A stretch of DNA of 64,000 nucleotides from Pseudomonas sp. KNUC1026 (GCF_021650705.1 NZ_CP087138.1:4364001-4428000); one strand, 5' to 3'. Positions 22,783 through 33,871 are shown, counted from the stretch's first letter. Numbers and translations: made by a program. The notes: generated by a model not told the origin, from the sequence alone.

Positions 22783-23205
22783 CTACCCCTCGCCGTTGAG
22801 GGTCGCGATCACCCGCCGGGCGCCACCGTGGTCGCGGTGCTCACCCAGGTAAACCCCTTGCCAGGTGCCTACTGCCAAGCGCCCGTCGCGTACCGGCAAC
22901 GTGAGTTGGCAGCCCAGCAAGCTGGCCTTGAAATGCGCCGGGAGATCATCGTCGCCTTCGTCGTTGTGCTCGTAACCGGGCTGGCCCTGCGGCACCAGGC
23001 GGTTGAAGAAACGCTCGAAATCGCGGCGCACTGCCGGGTCGGCGTTTTCGTTCACCGTCAGTGAGGCCGAGGTGTGTTGCAGCCACAGATGTAGCAGACC
23101 GACACGGCAGCGCGACAGTTCAGGCATGCCCGCAAGCAATTCGTCGGTTACCAGATGAAAGCCCCGAGGCCGAGGTTTCAGGGTAATCGTCGCTTGTTGC
23201 CACAT
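22783..23205 (-). CDS. YjbQ/UPF0047 family protein
   Basis: A 140-residue protein of the YjbQ/UPF0047 family, with [20 protein letters not shown] and ALT-type [16 protein letters not shown] carrying the conserved histidines. Members have weak thiamine-phosphate synthase activity, but the physiological role is unclear. The frame is intact. It lies downstream of amtB but is separated from it by a strong terminator. Confidence 0.88.
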   Translation of the reverse strand: MWQQATITLKPRPRGFHLVTDELLAGMPELSRCRVGLLHLWLQHTSASLTVNENADPAVRRDFERFFNRLVPQGQPGYEHNDEGDDDLPAHFKASLLGCQLTLPVRDGRLAVGTWQGVYLGEHRDHGGARRVIATLNGEG

Positions 23206-23373
23206 GGCTTTCTCCCATTACTCGGGGCGCATTCTAGCGCGCTGTGAAAAAAGCAAAGTGCTTGAACGCACGGCAAAAAATCCTACAGAGGCGATGCACT
23301 TGAAAACCGGCGCAACCCTTGCCATGTGGGCCTTCCAGGGCACCTGCGTATAACCTCATCGACACATCGCAGA

Positions 23374-23406
23374 CAAAAAAATGCCCGGCGAGCCGGGCAT
23401 TTTTTC
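23374..23406 (-). terminator. Strong terminator downstream of amtB
   Basis: ATGCCCGGC and GCCGGGCAT form a 9-bp stem with a two-base spacer at 23381-23400. It is flanked by seven A on the left and six T on the right, so it can work on both strands. It ends the glnK-amtB transcript. Confidence 0.85.
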
Positions 23407-23418
23407 GCAAACGGTTGA

Positions 23419-24752
23419 TTACAGGTTGTAACCGCGCTCGTTGTGCTCGGACAAGTCCAGGCCGACCGATTCGTCTTCTTCATTGACGCGCAGGCCCATC
23501 ACCACATCCAGCACCTTCAGGATCACGAAGGTGACGATAGCGGTGTAGATCACGGTGAACCCGACGCCTTTGGCTTGTACCCACAGTTGCGCGGCAACGT
23601 CGGTGACAGTGCCGAAGCCACCCATCGAAGGTGCTGCGAACACGCCAGTGAGCAGCGCGCCGAGGATGCCGCCGATGCCGTGTACACCGAAAGCGTCGAG
23701 GGAGTCGTCGTAGCCCAGCTTGCGCTTTAGGGTGGTTGCGCAGAAGAAGCACACAACGCCCGCCGCCAGGCCGATCACCAGGGCGCCCACCGGGCCTACG
23801 GTACCCGCGGCCGGGGTGATGGCGACGAGGCCTGCAACCACACCAGAGGCGATGCCCAGTGCGCTGGGTTTACCGTGGGCGATCCACTCGGCGAACATCC
23901 AGCCCAGTGCAGCAGCGGCAGTGGCGATCTGGGTAACCAGCATGGCCATACCGGCAGTGCCGTTGGCGGCTGCGGCGGAGCCTGCGTTGAAGCCGAACCA
24001 GCCGACCCACAGCATGGCCGCGCCGATCAGGGTGTAACCCAGGTTGTGAGGCGCCATCGGGGTGGTTGGGTAGCCTTTGCGCTTGCCCAGCACCAGGCAT
24101 GCCACCAGGCCTGCGATACCGGCGTTGATGTGCACCACGGTACCACCGGCGAAGTCCAGCACGCCCCAGTCCCACAGCAGGCCACCATTGCCGCCCACAC
24201 CATGTGCGCAATCGGTGCGTAGACGAGGGTGAACCACACGCCCATGAACACCAGCATCGCGGAGAACTTCATGCGTTCGGCGAAAGCGCCAACGATCAGC
24301 GCCGGGGTGATGATCGCGAAGGTCATCTGGAAGGTGACGAACACCGCTTCCGGGAACAAGGCCGCCGGGCCGGTGATGCTTGCGGGAGTCACGCCCTGCA
24401 GGAAGGCCTTGGCCATGCCGCCAACGAAGGAGTTGAAGTTGATCACACCCTGTTCCATGCCGGTCGTGTCGAAGGCCATCGAATAGCCGTAGACGAACCA
24501 CAGGATCGAGATCAGGCCGGTGATAGCGAAGCACTGCATCATCACCGAAAGAATGTTCTTGGAACGCACCATGCCGCCGTAGAACAGCGCCAGCCCCGGG
24601 ATCGTCATGAACAGCACGAGCGCGGTGGAAGTGAGCATCCAGGCGGTGTCGCCGGAATTGAGCACCGGTGCCGCGGCCTCATCGGCCAGGGCGATGCCTG
24701 GTAGAACTGCAGACAACAGGGCGCCTAGCCCTGCGAATCGACGCAGAGTCAT
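23419..24752 (-). CDS. amtB: Ammonium transporter AmtB (frameshifted in this sequence)
   Basis: AmtB is a trimeric ammonium channel of the inner membrane, gated by GlnK. A signal peptide (ending ALADE) and eleven membrane helices are visible, including GGMVRSKNILSVMMQ, AFAERMKFSAMLVF and GAMLWVGWFGFNAGSA. The frame breaks near 24195 between IAHMVW and GGNGGLLWDWGVLDFAGGTV, where a G run is one base short. The corrected length is 444 residues. It follows glnK by 48 bases as the usual nitrogen-controlled operon. Confidence 0.9.
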
Positions 24753-24800
24753 GTTGTTTACTCCTGGGGCTTTTTTAGTTGTGTGTGTCGGCGGTCGAGG

Positions 24801-25552
<752 letters not shown>

Positions 25553-25813
25553 ATGCTTGCCCCTAAAGCTTTTCTGGACTCTCTTGCAGGCCAGGCCGCC
25601 CGCCTGATCGGTGGCGATGCCAGCGCCCCACGCGCTGAAATCGAGAGCCAGTTGCACGCACTCTTGCAGAGCGCATTCAACAAGCTCGAACTGGTCAGCC
25701 GCGACGAATTCGACAGCCAGATGGCAGTTCTCGCACGTACCCGGGCCAAGGTCGAGGCACTCGAAGCTCGCCTGGCTGAGCTAGAAGCCGCGCAGGCGCA
25801 GCGCCCAGACTGA
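25553..25813 (+). CDS. ubiK: UbiK, ubiquinone biosynthesis accessory factor
   Basis: An 86-residue BMFP-domain protein (PF04380). The first half has two amphipathic helices, and the C-terminal half is a coiled coil with RDEFDSQMAVLARTRAKVEA. UbiK trimerises and binds UbiJ in the cytosolic ubiquinone complex. I use ATG 25553 behind GGAGGA. The gene precedes comM, as in other pseudomonads, here with a LysR gene between. Confidence 0.87.
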   Translation: MLAPKAFLDSLAGQAARLIGGDASAPRAEIESQLHALLQSAFNKLELVSRDEFDSQMAVLARTRAKVEALEARLAELEAAQAQRPD

Positions 25814-25884
25814 AGGCGCGCTGGACGGGCGGCCTGCCCGCTCCCTACACTCCGAGTTGTTACAGGGTGTTTACCGGAGCCAGG

Positions 25885-26810
25885 ATGAACCGCAACGAGT
25901 TGCGCAAGGCCGACATCAACCTGATGGTGGTGTTCGAAACCCTGATGCAGGAGCGCAACGTCACCCGCGTCGCGGAAAAACTCTTTCTTGGCCAGCCTAC
26001 GGTGAGCGCTGCGCTCAACCGGCTGCGCAACCTCTTCAACGATCCACTGTTCGTGAGAGTCGGGCACCGCATGGAGCCCACTGCGCGGGCCGGGGAAATC
26101 ATCAAGCACCTGTCCCCGCGCTGGACGCCATGTCCGTCGCGCTCAGCCTTTCGCACGACTTCGAGCCGCTTCAAAGCACCATGACCTTTCGCATCGGCCT
26201 GTCGGACGATGTGGAGTTCGGCCTGCTGCCGCCACTGCTGCGAGCCTTGCGCGCCGAGGCGCCGAACGTGGTAGTGGTGGTGCAACACGTGGATTACTGG
26301 CGCATCCCCGATTTACTGGCTTCAGGTGACATCACCGTAGGCATCTCGCAAACCCGAGGCCTGCCGGCCAATGCCAAGCGCAAATCGCTGCGGCGCATGT
26401 ACGCACGGGTGCTGCGCGCCGACCCTTCCGATGCCCCGCTGACCCTCGATGAGTACTGCTCCCGGCCCCATGTGCTGGTGTCGCACACAGCCAATACGCG
26501 CGGCATCGCCGATGAGTGGCTCGATGAGATCGGTCGCTCCCGCCATGTGGTGCTGTCAGTGCCGCAGTTCAGCTCGCTGCCGGCCATTCTCGCGGGCACC
26601 GACCTGCTCGCCGGTTGCCCCGATTACGCCGCCACAGCGATGCTGGGCTGGGGCAACCTGTATGTGGAGCCGCTGCCGTTCGACACGCCGGCGCTGGAGT
26701 TGTCGATGGTGTGGCTGAGCATTACCGACAGTGACCCGGCAGAGCGGTGGTTGCGGTCTAGGTTGGAGTTTTATATGGGAGACCGAAAGGATGGCTTGCC
26801 TCTACCTTGA
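25885..26810 (+). CDS. LysR-type transcriptional regulator (frameshifted in this sequence)
   Basis: The N-terminal winged helix-turn-helix (VTRVAEKLFLGQPTVSAALN) identifies a LysR regulator, and the remainder is the periplasmic-binding-like co-inducer domain (MTFRIGLSDDVEFGLLPPLL...). The frame breaks near 26118 (IIKHLSP to ALDAMSVAL), where one G is missing. The corrected length is about 308 residues. The start at 25885 has GGAG upstream. The effector and targets are unknown. The gene is inserted between ubiK and comM on the same strand. Confidence 0.8.
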
Positions 26811-26906
26811 TATTGGCAGGGAAACATCCCCTGACACTCCACCCCGGCAGCCCTGCCCCTTCCCGGCTACCGTTGCACCGCTCAACGGTTACCCAAGGAG
26901 GCACGG

Positions 26907-28400
26907 ATGCCCCTCGCCATCGCCCACAGCCGCGCCCAGGTCGGTGTCAGTGCCCCTTCGGTGCTGGTCGAAGCGCACCTCTCCAACGGGCTGCCGTCTC
27001 TCACATTGGTAGGCCTGCCGGAAACCTCGGTCAAGGAAAGCAAGGACCGTGTACGCAGCGCGATCATCAACGCGGGGCTGTCCTTTCCGGCGCAGCGCAT
27101 CACGCTCAACCTGGCCCCGGCCGACCTGCCCAAGGATGGCGGGCGCTTCGACCTGGCCATTGCTCTGGGCATCCTGGCCAGCAGCGGGCAGATTCCGCTT
27201 GCCGCGCTCGACAACATCGAATGCCTCGGCGAGTTGGCGCTGTCGGGTGCCATTCGTGCGGTGCAAGGCGTGCTGCCGGCAGCGCTGGCTGCGCGGGACG
27301 CCGGGCGCACGCTGGTGGTGCCGCGCGAGAACGCCGAGGAAGCGTCGTTGGCCAATGGTTTGAAGGTGCTAGCCAGTGAGCACTTGATCGAGCTGGTGGC
27401 ACACTTCAATGGCAAGCAGGAGCTGCCGCTGTTTCGCTCCGACGGGCTACTGCTGGTGCCGCGTCCTTACCCTGACCTGAACGAGGTACAAGGCCAGCCA
27501 GCGGCCAAGCGCGCGCTGATCGTGGCAGCGGCCGGCTCGCATAACCTGCTGTTCAGCGGCCCGCCGGGCACCGGCAAAACCTTGCTGGCCAGCCGCTTGC
27601 CGGGCCTGCTGCCACCGTTGGCCGAACACGAGGCGCTGGAAGTGGCGGCCATCCAGTCGGTCACCAGCTACGTACCTTTGAGCAGTTGGCCGCAGCGGCC
27701 GTTTCGCCACCCGCACCACTCGGCGTCGGGCGCGGCGCTGGTGGGGGGCGGCAGCCGGCCCCAGCCAGGGGAAATCACCCTCGCCCACCACGGCGTGCTG
27801 TTTCTCGATGAACTGCCCGAGTTCGATCGCAAGGTGCTTGAAGTGCTGCGTGAGCCGCTGGAGTCTGGCGAGATCATCATCGCCCGCGCCCGCGACAAAA
27901 CCCGCTTCCCTGCGCGCTTCCAGCTCGTCGCTGCGATGAACCCCTGCCCCTGCGGCTACCTGGGCGACACCACCGGTCGCTGCCGTTGTAGCCCCGACCA
28001 GATCGAGCGCTACCGCAACAAGCTCTCCGGCCCGCTACTGGACCGCATCGACCTGCACCTGACCGTGGCCCGAGAAACCACTAGCCTCAACCCAGTCCGG
28101 GGCGATGGCGAAAGCACGGCCCAGGCTGCCGAGAGGGTGTCTGCCGCACGGGATTTACAACTTCAACGCCAGGGCTGCGCCAATGCCTTTCTCGACTTGC
28201 CCGGCCTGCGCCAGCACTGCCAGTTACAACAGGCAGACGAGCAATGGCTGGAGGCGGCCTGCGAACGGCTGACGCTTTCACTGCGCGCAGCACATCGCCT
28301 GCTGAAGGTAGCCCGCACGCTGGCAGACCTGGACGGTGAAGCCTCGATTGCGCGCGCCCATGTCGCCGAGGCCCTGCAATACCGGCCGGCAGCGGGCTAG
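26907..28400 (+). CDS. comM: ComM/YifB family Mg-chelatase-like AAA+ ATPase
   Basis: A 497-residue intact protein with an N-terminal ChlI/Lon-like fold (LVGLPETSVKESKDRVRSAI), Walker A GPPGTGKTLLASRL, Walker B GVLFLDELPEF, sensor AAMNPCPCGYLG with a cysteine cluster (CPCGYLGD...GRCRC) and a C-terminal Mg-chelatase subdomain. ComM is a hexameric helicase that promotes branch migration during natural transformation. The start lies behind AAGGAGG at 26895-26901. Confidence 0.9.
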   Translation: MPLAIAHSRAQVGVSAPSVLVEAHLSNGLPSLTLVGLPETSVKESKDRVRSAIINAGLSFPAQRITLNLAPADLPKDGGRFDLAIALGILASSGQIPLAALDNIECLGELALSGAIRAVQGVLPAALAARDAGRTLVVPRENAEEASLANGLKVLASEHLIELVAHFNGKQELPLFRSDGLLLVPRPYPDLNEVQGQPAAKRALIVAAAGSHNLLFSGPPGTGKTLLASRLPGLLPPLAEHEALEVAAIQSVTSYVPLSSWPQRPFRHPHHSASGAALVGGGSRPQPGEITLAHHGVLFLDELPEFDRKVLEVLREPLESGEIIIARARDKTRFPARFQLVAAMNPCPCGYLGDTTGRCRCSPDQIERYRNKLSGPLLDRIDLHLTVARETTSLNPVRGDGESTAQAAERVSAARDLQLQRQGCANAFLDLPGLRQHCQLQQADEQWLEAACERLTLSLRAAHRLLKVARTLADLDGEASIARAHVAEALQYRPAAG

Positions 28401-28515
28401 TTATCTATCCAGCTTGTGCGCATCGCAGCTTCACTTGTGCCCGCCGGCCGCAACCATAGGCAAGCCCGCCCCGCCCTGCCCTAATAGCGGCGTTTTCCTG
28501 CAACAGGCCTGCCCC

Positions 28516-29568
28516 ATGCACCGCATCGCCCCTACTCTGCTACTCGCTCTGGTTGCGAACACCGCCCTGGCCGCTGACCAGCCACCGCTGTACGCCACCT
28601 ACAAGGATTGGCTGATCGGCTGCGACAACACCCGCACCTGCACCGCCATCGGCGCCGTGCAGCAGCGCGATGACACCGGCCACGCTACCTTCAGCCTGCG
28701 CATCACCCGTGAAGCCGGGCCTGAAGGTGCGCTGCGCATCGGCGTATTCGACAGCAACCCGGCCAAAGGCCCACCTTCTCTGGACGGCAAGCCGCTGAAG
28801 GCCACCTTCGGCCCCGGCCAACTCAACGAGGGTGAAGTGCCCGAGCAATTCGCGGCTACGGGCGCACAGGCGCTGGCGCTCGTCCGCGAGCTGCGCGATG
28901 GGCACAACCTGGTGCTGCCCACCCAGGAGGGAGAGGCATTCGCCTCATTGGCTGGGATGAGCGCCGCCTTGCTGCAGATGGACGCCGTGCAGGGCCGGGT
29001 AGGCACGCAAACAGCACTGGCCCGCCCAGGCGACAACCCTGCCAGCAGTGTGCCCTTGGCGCCAGTAGCGCCTGAGCCGCCGACCTGGCAAGCGCCGGCC
29101 CCAATGAGCGAAGCCACCGCCCAGCGCATCGGCGAGGCGGCCATCGCCGCGACCCGCGAGGACTGGAAACAAACGTTGGACGACGACAGCCCTGCACAAG
29201 CACAGGCCTATGCCCTGAACGCCAGCCAGGCACTGGTGCTGATCAAGACCGGCTGCGCCGCTTACAACTGCACCTACAGCCTCTACCAGACGCCGCTGGC
29301 GCATCCCGAGCAGGCGCGGCGAATTGAGCTGCCTCAGCCAGTGCCAGTGGATGACGACATGCCGGGCGGCGATTTCCGCTTCGACCCGGCCAGCGGCGAG
29401 CTCACGAGCGAGTTCATGGCGATGGGCATGGGCGGTTGCGGCACCTCGATCCGCTGGCGCTTCGACGGCAGTGGCTTCGCCTTGGTAGACGCCCGCCAGA
29501 TGAGCGCCTGCATGGGCCTGGCCCAGGCCTACTGGCCAGTGCTGTGGCGGACTTCGCCAAGCCGCTGA
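28516..29568 (+). CDS. DUF1176 domain exported protein
   Basis: This 350-residue secreted protein has a signal peptide (MHRIAPTLLLALVANTALAA). The DUF1176 family pattern includes YKDWLIGCDNTRTCTAIG near the mature N-terminus, CAAYNCTYSLYQTPL, and the C-terminal GGCGTSIRWRFDG and MSACMGLAQAYWP. Cysteines are in even number, consistent with periplasmic disulfides. Function is unknown. The 3' end overlaps the convergent membrane-protein gene by 40 bases. Confidence 0.83.
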   Translation: MHRIAPTLLLALVANTALAADQPPLYATYKDWLIGCDNTRTCTAIGAVQQRDDTGHATFSLRITREAGPEGALRIGVFDSNPAKGPPSLDGKPLKATFGPGQLNEGEVPEQFAATGAQALALVRELRDGHNLVLPTQEGEAFASLAGMSAALLQMDAVQGRVGTQTALARPGDNPASSVPLAPVAPEPPTWQAPAPMSEATAQRIGEAAIAATREDWKQTLDDDSPAQAQAYALNASQALVLIKTGCAAYNCTYSLYQTPLAHPEQARRIELPQPVPVDDDMPGGDFRFDPASGELTSEFMAMGMGGCGTSIRWRFDGSGFALVDARQMSACMGLAQAYWPVLWRTSPSR

Positions 29569-30188
29569 ACGCCGGGAAACAACAACGCCAGGGTGTGCCT
29601 GGCCTGGGCGGCTTCGACATAGCTGTAAATGAGTTGGACGACTTGCCTGTGCTTCAGCGGTTCGCCGTCGAGGGTAAGGCGCACATACCACAGCTTGATC
29701 TGAAGGCCGCCTGCGATGGGCCAGGCGTCTGGCACGGCCAGCGACCTGTAACAACGGGGGCTCAGCGGTGGCGCGCCCTTGGGCGCATGCACGGTAAACG
29801 CCAGTGTGGTGTGCAGGTAACTCTGCTCCAGAACGAACTCGCTGAACTGGTACAACTGAGCCGGCTCCGGAGAGTTGGCGAAGGCCAGGGTATCAGGCGT
29901 GAGCGCCAGCACCACGCAGCCGTGCCGCCGCCACAGTGCCCGCGCGATGGCCAGCCCGGCCCCACCGGCTGCGATGAACAGCAAGGCCGGCCCCCATACC
30001 AGGATCGAATGCGCAAACGCCTGGTTGGCCCAGAGCAACCAGGCGCCGATTACCAAGGGCGCGCCTGCTGCGAGCCCCAGCAAACAGGCCTGCACTCGGC
30101 AGCGTTCACTCAGCTCGCAACTGTGTTGCGGGCCTTCGGCGGCGGTTTGCAGGGCTTGCAGATGCGCCTGCCGCTCCAGGTCATCCAT
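29529..30188 (-). CDS. Uncharacterised two-helix membrane protein, last gene of the SPFH/P1B-ATPase operon
   Basis: A 219-residue protein with a cytoplasmic N-terminus, two adjacent transmembrane helices (LLGLAAGAPLVIGAWLLW and ILVWGPALLFIAAGGAGLAI) and a C-terminal domain of alternating strands ending in a helix. The layout resembles bacterial PH-like membrane proteins and matches the gene just upstream, so the two may be diverged paralogues. I recognise no named family. It begins 1 base after the preceding gene's stop. Confidence 0.6.
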   Translation of the reverse strand: MDDLERQAHLQALQTAAEGPQHSCELSERCRVQACLLGLAAGAPLVIGAWLLWANQAFAHSILVWGPALLFIAAGGAGLAIARALWRRHGCVVLALTPDTLAFANSPEPAQLYQFSEFVLEQSYLHTTLAFTVHAPKGAPPLSPRCYRSLAVPDAWPIAGGLQIKLWYVRLTLDGEPLKHRQVVQLIYSYVEAAQARHTLALLFPGVQRLGEVRHSTGQ

Positions 30189-30189
30189 C

Positions 30190-30843
30190 TCAGCGCAGCG
30201 TGTCGAGCTGGCGTTGCGCTTTAGCAGCCAGTACGTAGGCGTTGAGCAAGGCGCCTGCGTCTTCAGGCTTGAGCTTCTGGCCGCGAGCCATCAGCCCGGC
30301 AGACTGAATCAGGATGTGCGGTTCTGGCTTTTTCAGCGCCATGGCCTGGTTGCCGAACATCACCTTCACAGGGCGATGGGTGGGCATGGCCACCTCAGGG
30401 TCGATGGCGAGGTTCTGCACCAGTAACCAGCCGCCTTCATGCACACCGATGTCGACCACGTCGGCCAATTCCACCGGCCCGCTGAGGGCATCGTGGAACA
30501 GCTGGCGGCGGGTCAGGCGCATGAAGGGGTGTTTGCCGGCATCGCGGTGCTGCCAGGTGAGGAAGGCGAACACCAGCGCCAGGACCACACCACAGATCAC
30601 CAACCCGGTTTTGCCCTGATGTACGCCCAGGAACGCGCCGATCAGCGAGAAGGCAATCAGCAGTGGGCCCACTATCAGAAAGCGCCGAGTATTGGTCAGC
30701 TCGGTCTGCTCCGGTACGTGCTCCACGACTTGCTTGAGCTCGGCTATCACACGGTGGCGCTGGGCTTCGCGCGACTGGTCGTACTCGGCACTGAGTGTGC
30801 CGGCCAGGCTGGAAAGTGGATCAGGCTGCTGCGGGGTCGTCAT
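30190..30843 (-). CDS. Uncharacterised two-helix membrane protein with PH-like tail
   Basis: A 217-residue protein with a charged N-terminus (QSREAQRHRVIAELKQVVEH), two close transmembrane helices (FLIVGPLLIAFSLIGAFLGV and GLVICGVVLALVFAFLTW) and a C-terminal domain starting MRLTRRQLFHDALSGPVEL that reads like a PH-type sandwich. The family is not recognised. It lies 98 bases downstream of the P1B ATPase on the same strand and is likely in the same transcript. Confidence 0.6.
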   Translation of the reverse strand: MTTPQQPDPLSSLAGTLSAEYDQSREAQRHRVIAELKQVVEHVPEQTELTNTRRFLIVGPLLIAFSLIGAFLGVHQGKTGLVICGVVLALVFAFLTWQHRDAGKHPFMRLTRRQLFHDALSGPVELADVVDIGVHEGGWLLVQNLAIDPEVAMPTHRPVKVMFGNQAMALKKPEPHILIQSAGLMARGQKLKPEDAGALLNAYVLAAKAQRQLDTLR

Positions 30844-30941
30844 CGGGGCATCCTCGGGTAGGCTGGAAACCCGTCATTATCCTGCCCCGCTCGCAGGCCC
30901 GGCAGATGCCAGGCCGATGCTCACAACAATGCCCGCCGGCC

Positions 30942-32837
30942 TCACAAGCCCTCGCCCAGGTGCTCCTCGAACCTGAGCAGCCGCCCGGCATTGCCCAGTA
31001 CCAGCAAGGTGCTCAGGTTGTGCAACACCGCGGCGATCATCGCCCCGGCAGCGCCCAGCCAGCCGAAGGCCGCAAAGGCGACGATAGCGATGGTCCAGCC
31101 GATGCCGATGATGACGTTGGCGTGCAAGGTGCGCCGGCACTGGCGGCTCAGCCGCACGCAGGTGCCGAGGCGGCGCAGGTCGCTGCCGATCAGCACGATG
31201 TCGGCCGACGCCAGGGCGATGTCGGCACCGCCGGCACCCATGGCCACACCCACCACGCCGGCCTTGAGCGCCAGCGAATCGTTGATGCCATCGCCCACCA
31301 CCATCGGGCGAAAGCCTTGGTCGATTTCTGCCAGTACGCGGTTGAGCTTGTCCTCGGGCAACGCCTGCGCCTGCACTGCCTGGATGCCCACTTGCGCGGC
31401 CACTCGGTCGGCCACGCTCTGGCGGTCGCCCGTCAGCAGCAGCTGCCGGCCCAGGCCCAGTTCGGTGAGCTCGGCCAGTGCCTGCGCGGCCTCGGCCTTG
31501 GGCGTGTCGGCCAGCAACAGCCAGCCGAGGAAACGCCCGCCCAGCGCCAGCCCGGCGATAGGGCCGTCATGATCGGGCACCGGGGCGGTCGCCACGCCCA
31601 AGGCGTCGAACAATTCAGGGCGGCCCAGCGCGGCAACACCTTGCTCGGTACTGGCCAACACACCGAGGCCCTGGCGCTCCTCGATACCATCGAGCGCCAG
31701 CATCTGCTCGTGAGGCACCAGGCTCGCCAGCGCACGGCTGACCGGATGACTGCTGGCGTGGCCAAGGCTTGCGGCCAAGCGGTGCAGCGCTGCGGTGTCG
31801 CCCTGTTGTGCGTCGATGCCTTGCAGGCGCAGGGCGCCGTGGGTCAGCGTGCCGGTCTTGTCGAGCACCACACTGGTGAGGTCGGCCAACTCTTCGAGGA
31901 AGGCCGAGCCACGAATCAGAATGCCATGCCGCGCGGCCACGGCGACCCCGGCAATGGCAGTGGCCGGTGCCGACAGCACCAGCGCACATGGGCAGGCGGC
32001 CACCAGCACGGCGAGCATGGCCTGGGCATCCTGGGTCACGAACCAGGTCACCGCCGCCACCAGCAGCACCAGCACCTGATAGGCCCCGGCGTGGCGCTCC
32101 AGCAGGCGGGTAATCGGTGGCTTGGCGCGCTCGGCGCTCTGCATCAGGGCAATGACCTTGCCCAGCGTCGAATCGCTGCCGGTGCGAGTCACTTCCACGC
32201 GCAGCAAGCCGTCGAGGTTGATACTGCCGGCCAGTACGCTTTCACCCTCGCGCACGCGCTGGGGCACCGATTCGCCGGTGAGCGTTGCGGTGTCGAGGCT
32301 GGCCTGGCCACTGCGCACCACCCCATCGGCGGGCACCTGGTCGCCAGCGCGCACCTCGACCTGGTCGCCGGCCTGCAAGGTGCTGTTGTCGACTTCGCGG
32401 ATGCCGCCATCGGCCAACAGGCGGGCCTGGCTGCGCGTCAGCTGGCCCAAGGCGTCGATGGCCTGCTGCGAGCCGATCACGCTGCGCTCCTCCAGCACGT
32501 GGCCGAAGATCATGATGATCGGCAGCAAGGCTGCGGTGAGCAGGTCGCCGCTGGCCCAGGCGCCGATCATCGCCAGGGCGATGAGTTGATCGGTGATGCC
32601 GTGCAGGCTGGGGTGGCGCAGGCTGAACCAGGCCGAGCGCAGCACCGGCACCGCCACCAGCAACGAGGCCAGGCCCAGCAGGCAATCGCCGACCTGAGCC
32701 TGGTCAGCCGCCCAGGCGCGCCAGCCCAGGCCCAGCAGCAACAGGCCGAGTGCGAGCATGGCCAGGGTCAGTTGCCGCGCAGCGCGGCGTTGCTCGCCCT
32801 GGCTGAGCAGGGGCGCTGTGTGTACGTGGGCGCTCAT
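30942..32837 (-). CDS. P1B-type heavy-metal-translocating ATPase
   Basis: A 631-residue metal pump with the actuator motif TGES, the metal-binding membrane motif ACPCALVLS, the phosphorylation motif DKTGTLTHG, an HP dipeptide in GHASSHPVSRAL and GDGINDS in the ATP-hinge. The CPC motif and short N-terminus without a CxxC domain suggest a P1B pump. The metal (copper, zinc or other) is not certain. It overlaps the upstream HflK-like gene by ATGA and is the fourth gene of the operon. Confidence 0.87.
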   Translation of the reverse strand: MSAHVHTAPLLSQGEQRRAARQLTLAMLALGLLLLGLGWRAWAADQAQVGDCLLGLASLLVAVPVLRSAWFSLRHPSLHGITDQLIALAMIGAWASGDLLTAALLPIIMIFGHVLEERSVIGSQQAIDALGQLTRSQARLLADGGIREVDNSTLQAGDQVEVRAGDQVPADGVVRSGQASLDTATLTGESVPQRVREGESVLAGSINLDGLLRVEVTRTGSDSTLGKVIALMQSAERAKPPITRLLERHAGAYQVLVLLVAAVTWFVTQDAQAMLAVLVAACPCALVLSAPATAIAGVAVAARHGILIRGSAFLEELADLTSVVLDKTGTLTHGALRLQGIDAQQGDTAALHRLAASLGHASSHPVSRALASLVPHEQMLALDGIEERQGLGVLASTEQGVAALGRPELFDALGVATAPVPDHDGPIAGLALGGRFLGWLLLADTPKAEAAQALAELTELGLGRQLLLTGDRQSVADRVAAQVGIQAVQAQALPEDKLNRVLAEIDQGFRPMVVGDGINDSLALKAGVVGVAMGAGGADIALASADIVLIGSDLRRLGTCVRLSRQCRRTLHANVIIGIGWTIAIVAFAAFGWLGAAGAMIAAVLHNLSTLLVLGNAGRLLRFEEHLGEGL

Positions 32838-33871
32838 CGGTCGGCTCCCTGAAGGATCAAACGGCTGTCGTCGCGGGGGTCGACGGTGGTGACCGAGCCG
32901 GCCTTGCCGAGAATCGCCGGGAGCCTTTCGCGGTACAGGCGCAGCGCCAGGCCGGGGTCATCACTGCGGGCGAGGCCGGTGATGGTGGCCGTGGCGGCCT
33001 GGGCCTGCGCCACCTGTTCGCTGGCTTGAGCGTGGGCCACGGCGAGCAGGCGGTCAGCCTTCTGGGTAGCGGCTTGCAGGGTCTTTTGTGCGTCGTTGCG
33101 GGCGGTGGCCAAAGCCTTGTCTGCCTCCTGCGTGGCGGTGAGCACCGCATTGAACGCGCTTACCGCGTCGGCCGGCAGGCTGGACTGCACGTCCACCCGC
33201 TCCAGTTCCACACCCAGGCCCTGGCCAGTGGCCTCCAGCTCGCGCAGGCGCTGGTTGGCGCTTTGCACCAGGTCGGCGCGCAAGCGCTCACGGCGCTCGG
33301 CGGCCTGGTTGCCCTGGCTGAGCATCTCCGGGCGCGCCACCAGGATGGTATCCAGGTCACGCGCAGCAGCCAGGCCGATGGCGCTGCGGGTAATCACCCG
33401 GTCCAGCGCTGGCAGCACATGATCGCCCTGCAACACCCAGGCGCGCGGGTCGGTGACTCGGTAGAACACTTGCAGGTCCAGCTGCACCACGCCGGCATCG
33501 CCCGTGAGCAGGTAACCGGAACCGGCCAGCGCATCACTCACCGGGGTTACGTAGCTGGCTTTGAGCTCCGCGTCGCGGGCCGCGTTGCTACGTTGCAGGC
33601 CTTGCACGTGCAATTGCAGCACGCGCTCGGGGCCCGGCACGGTAACCACTTGTTCGACCGGCTGCGGCCAGGCCATCAGCAGGCCGGCGCCGGCCACCCG
33701 CTCGATGGCGCCAAAGCGCAGCACCACGGCACGATCCTGCGGCGCCACCTGGCGCACGTTGGAGAACAGCCAGGCCAGCGCCGCCAGCAGCGTCACCAGA
33801 TACAGGCCGATGAAGGCCAGCCGCGTCGCTTGGTGCCAAGGGCCAACGCCCCGTTCGCTGAGCTGGCTCAT
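32834..33871 (-). CDS. SPFH/HflK-type membrane protein
   Basis: A 345-residue protein with one N-terminal membrane anchor (LAFIGLYLVTLLAALAWLF), an SPFH/band-7 domain (QDRAVVLRFGAIERVAGAGL, YRVTDPRAWVLQG), and a long Ala/Gln-rich coiled coil (ATARNDAQKTLQAATQKAD). HflK/HflC proteins form large cages around the FtsH protease. This copy is a paralogue outside the hflKC locus. It overlaps both neighbours by 4 bases, so it is translationally coupled. Confidence 0.8.
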   Translation of the reverse strand: MSQLSERGVGPWHQATRLAFIGLYLVTLLAALAWLFSNVRQVAPQDRAVVLRFGAIERVAGAGLLMAWPQPVEQVVTVPGPERVLQLHVQGLQRSNAARDAELKASYVTPVSDALAGSGYLLTGDAGVVQLDLQVFYRVTDPRAWVLQGDHVLPALDRVITRSAIGLAAARDLDTILVARPEMLSQGNQAAERRERLRADLVQSANQRLRELEATGQGLGVELERVDVQSSLPADAVSAFNAVLTATQEADKALATARNDAQKTLQAATQKADRLLAVAHAQASEQVAQAQAATATITGLARSDDPGLALRLYRERLPAILGKAGSVTTVDPRDDSRLILQGADR

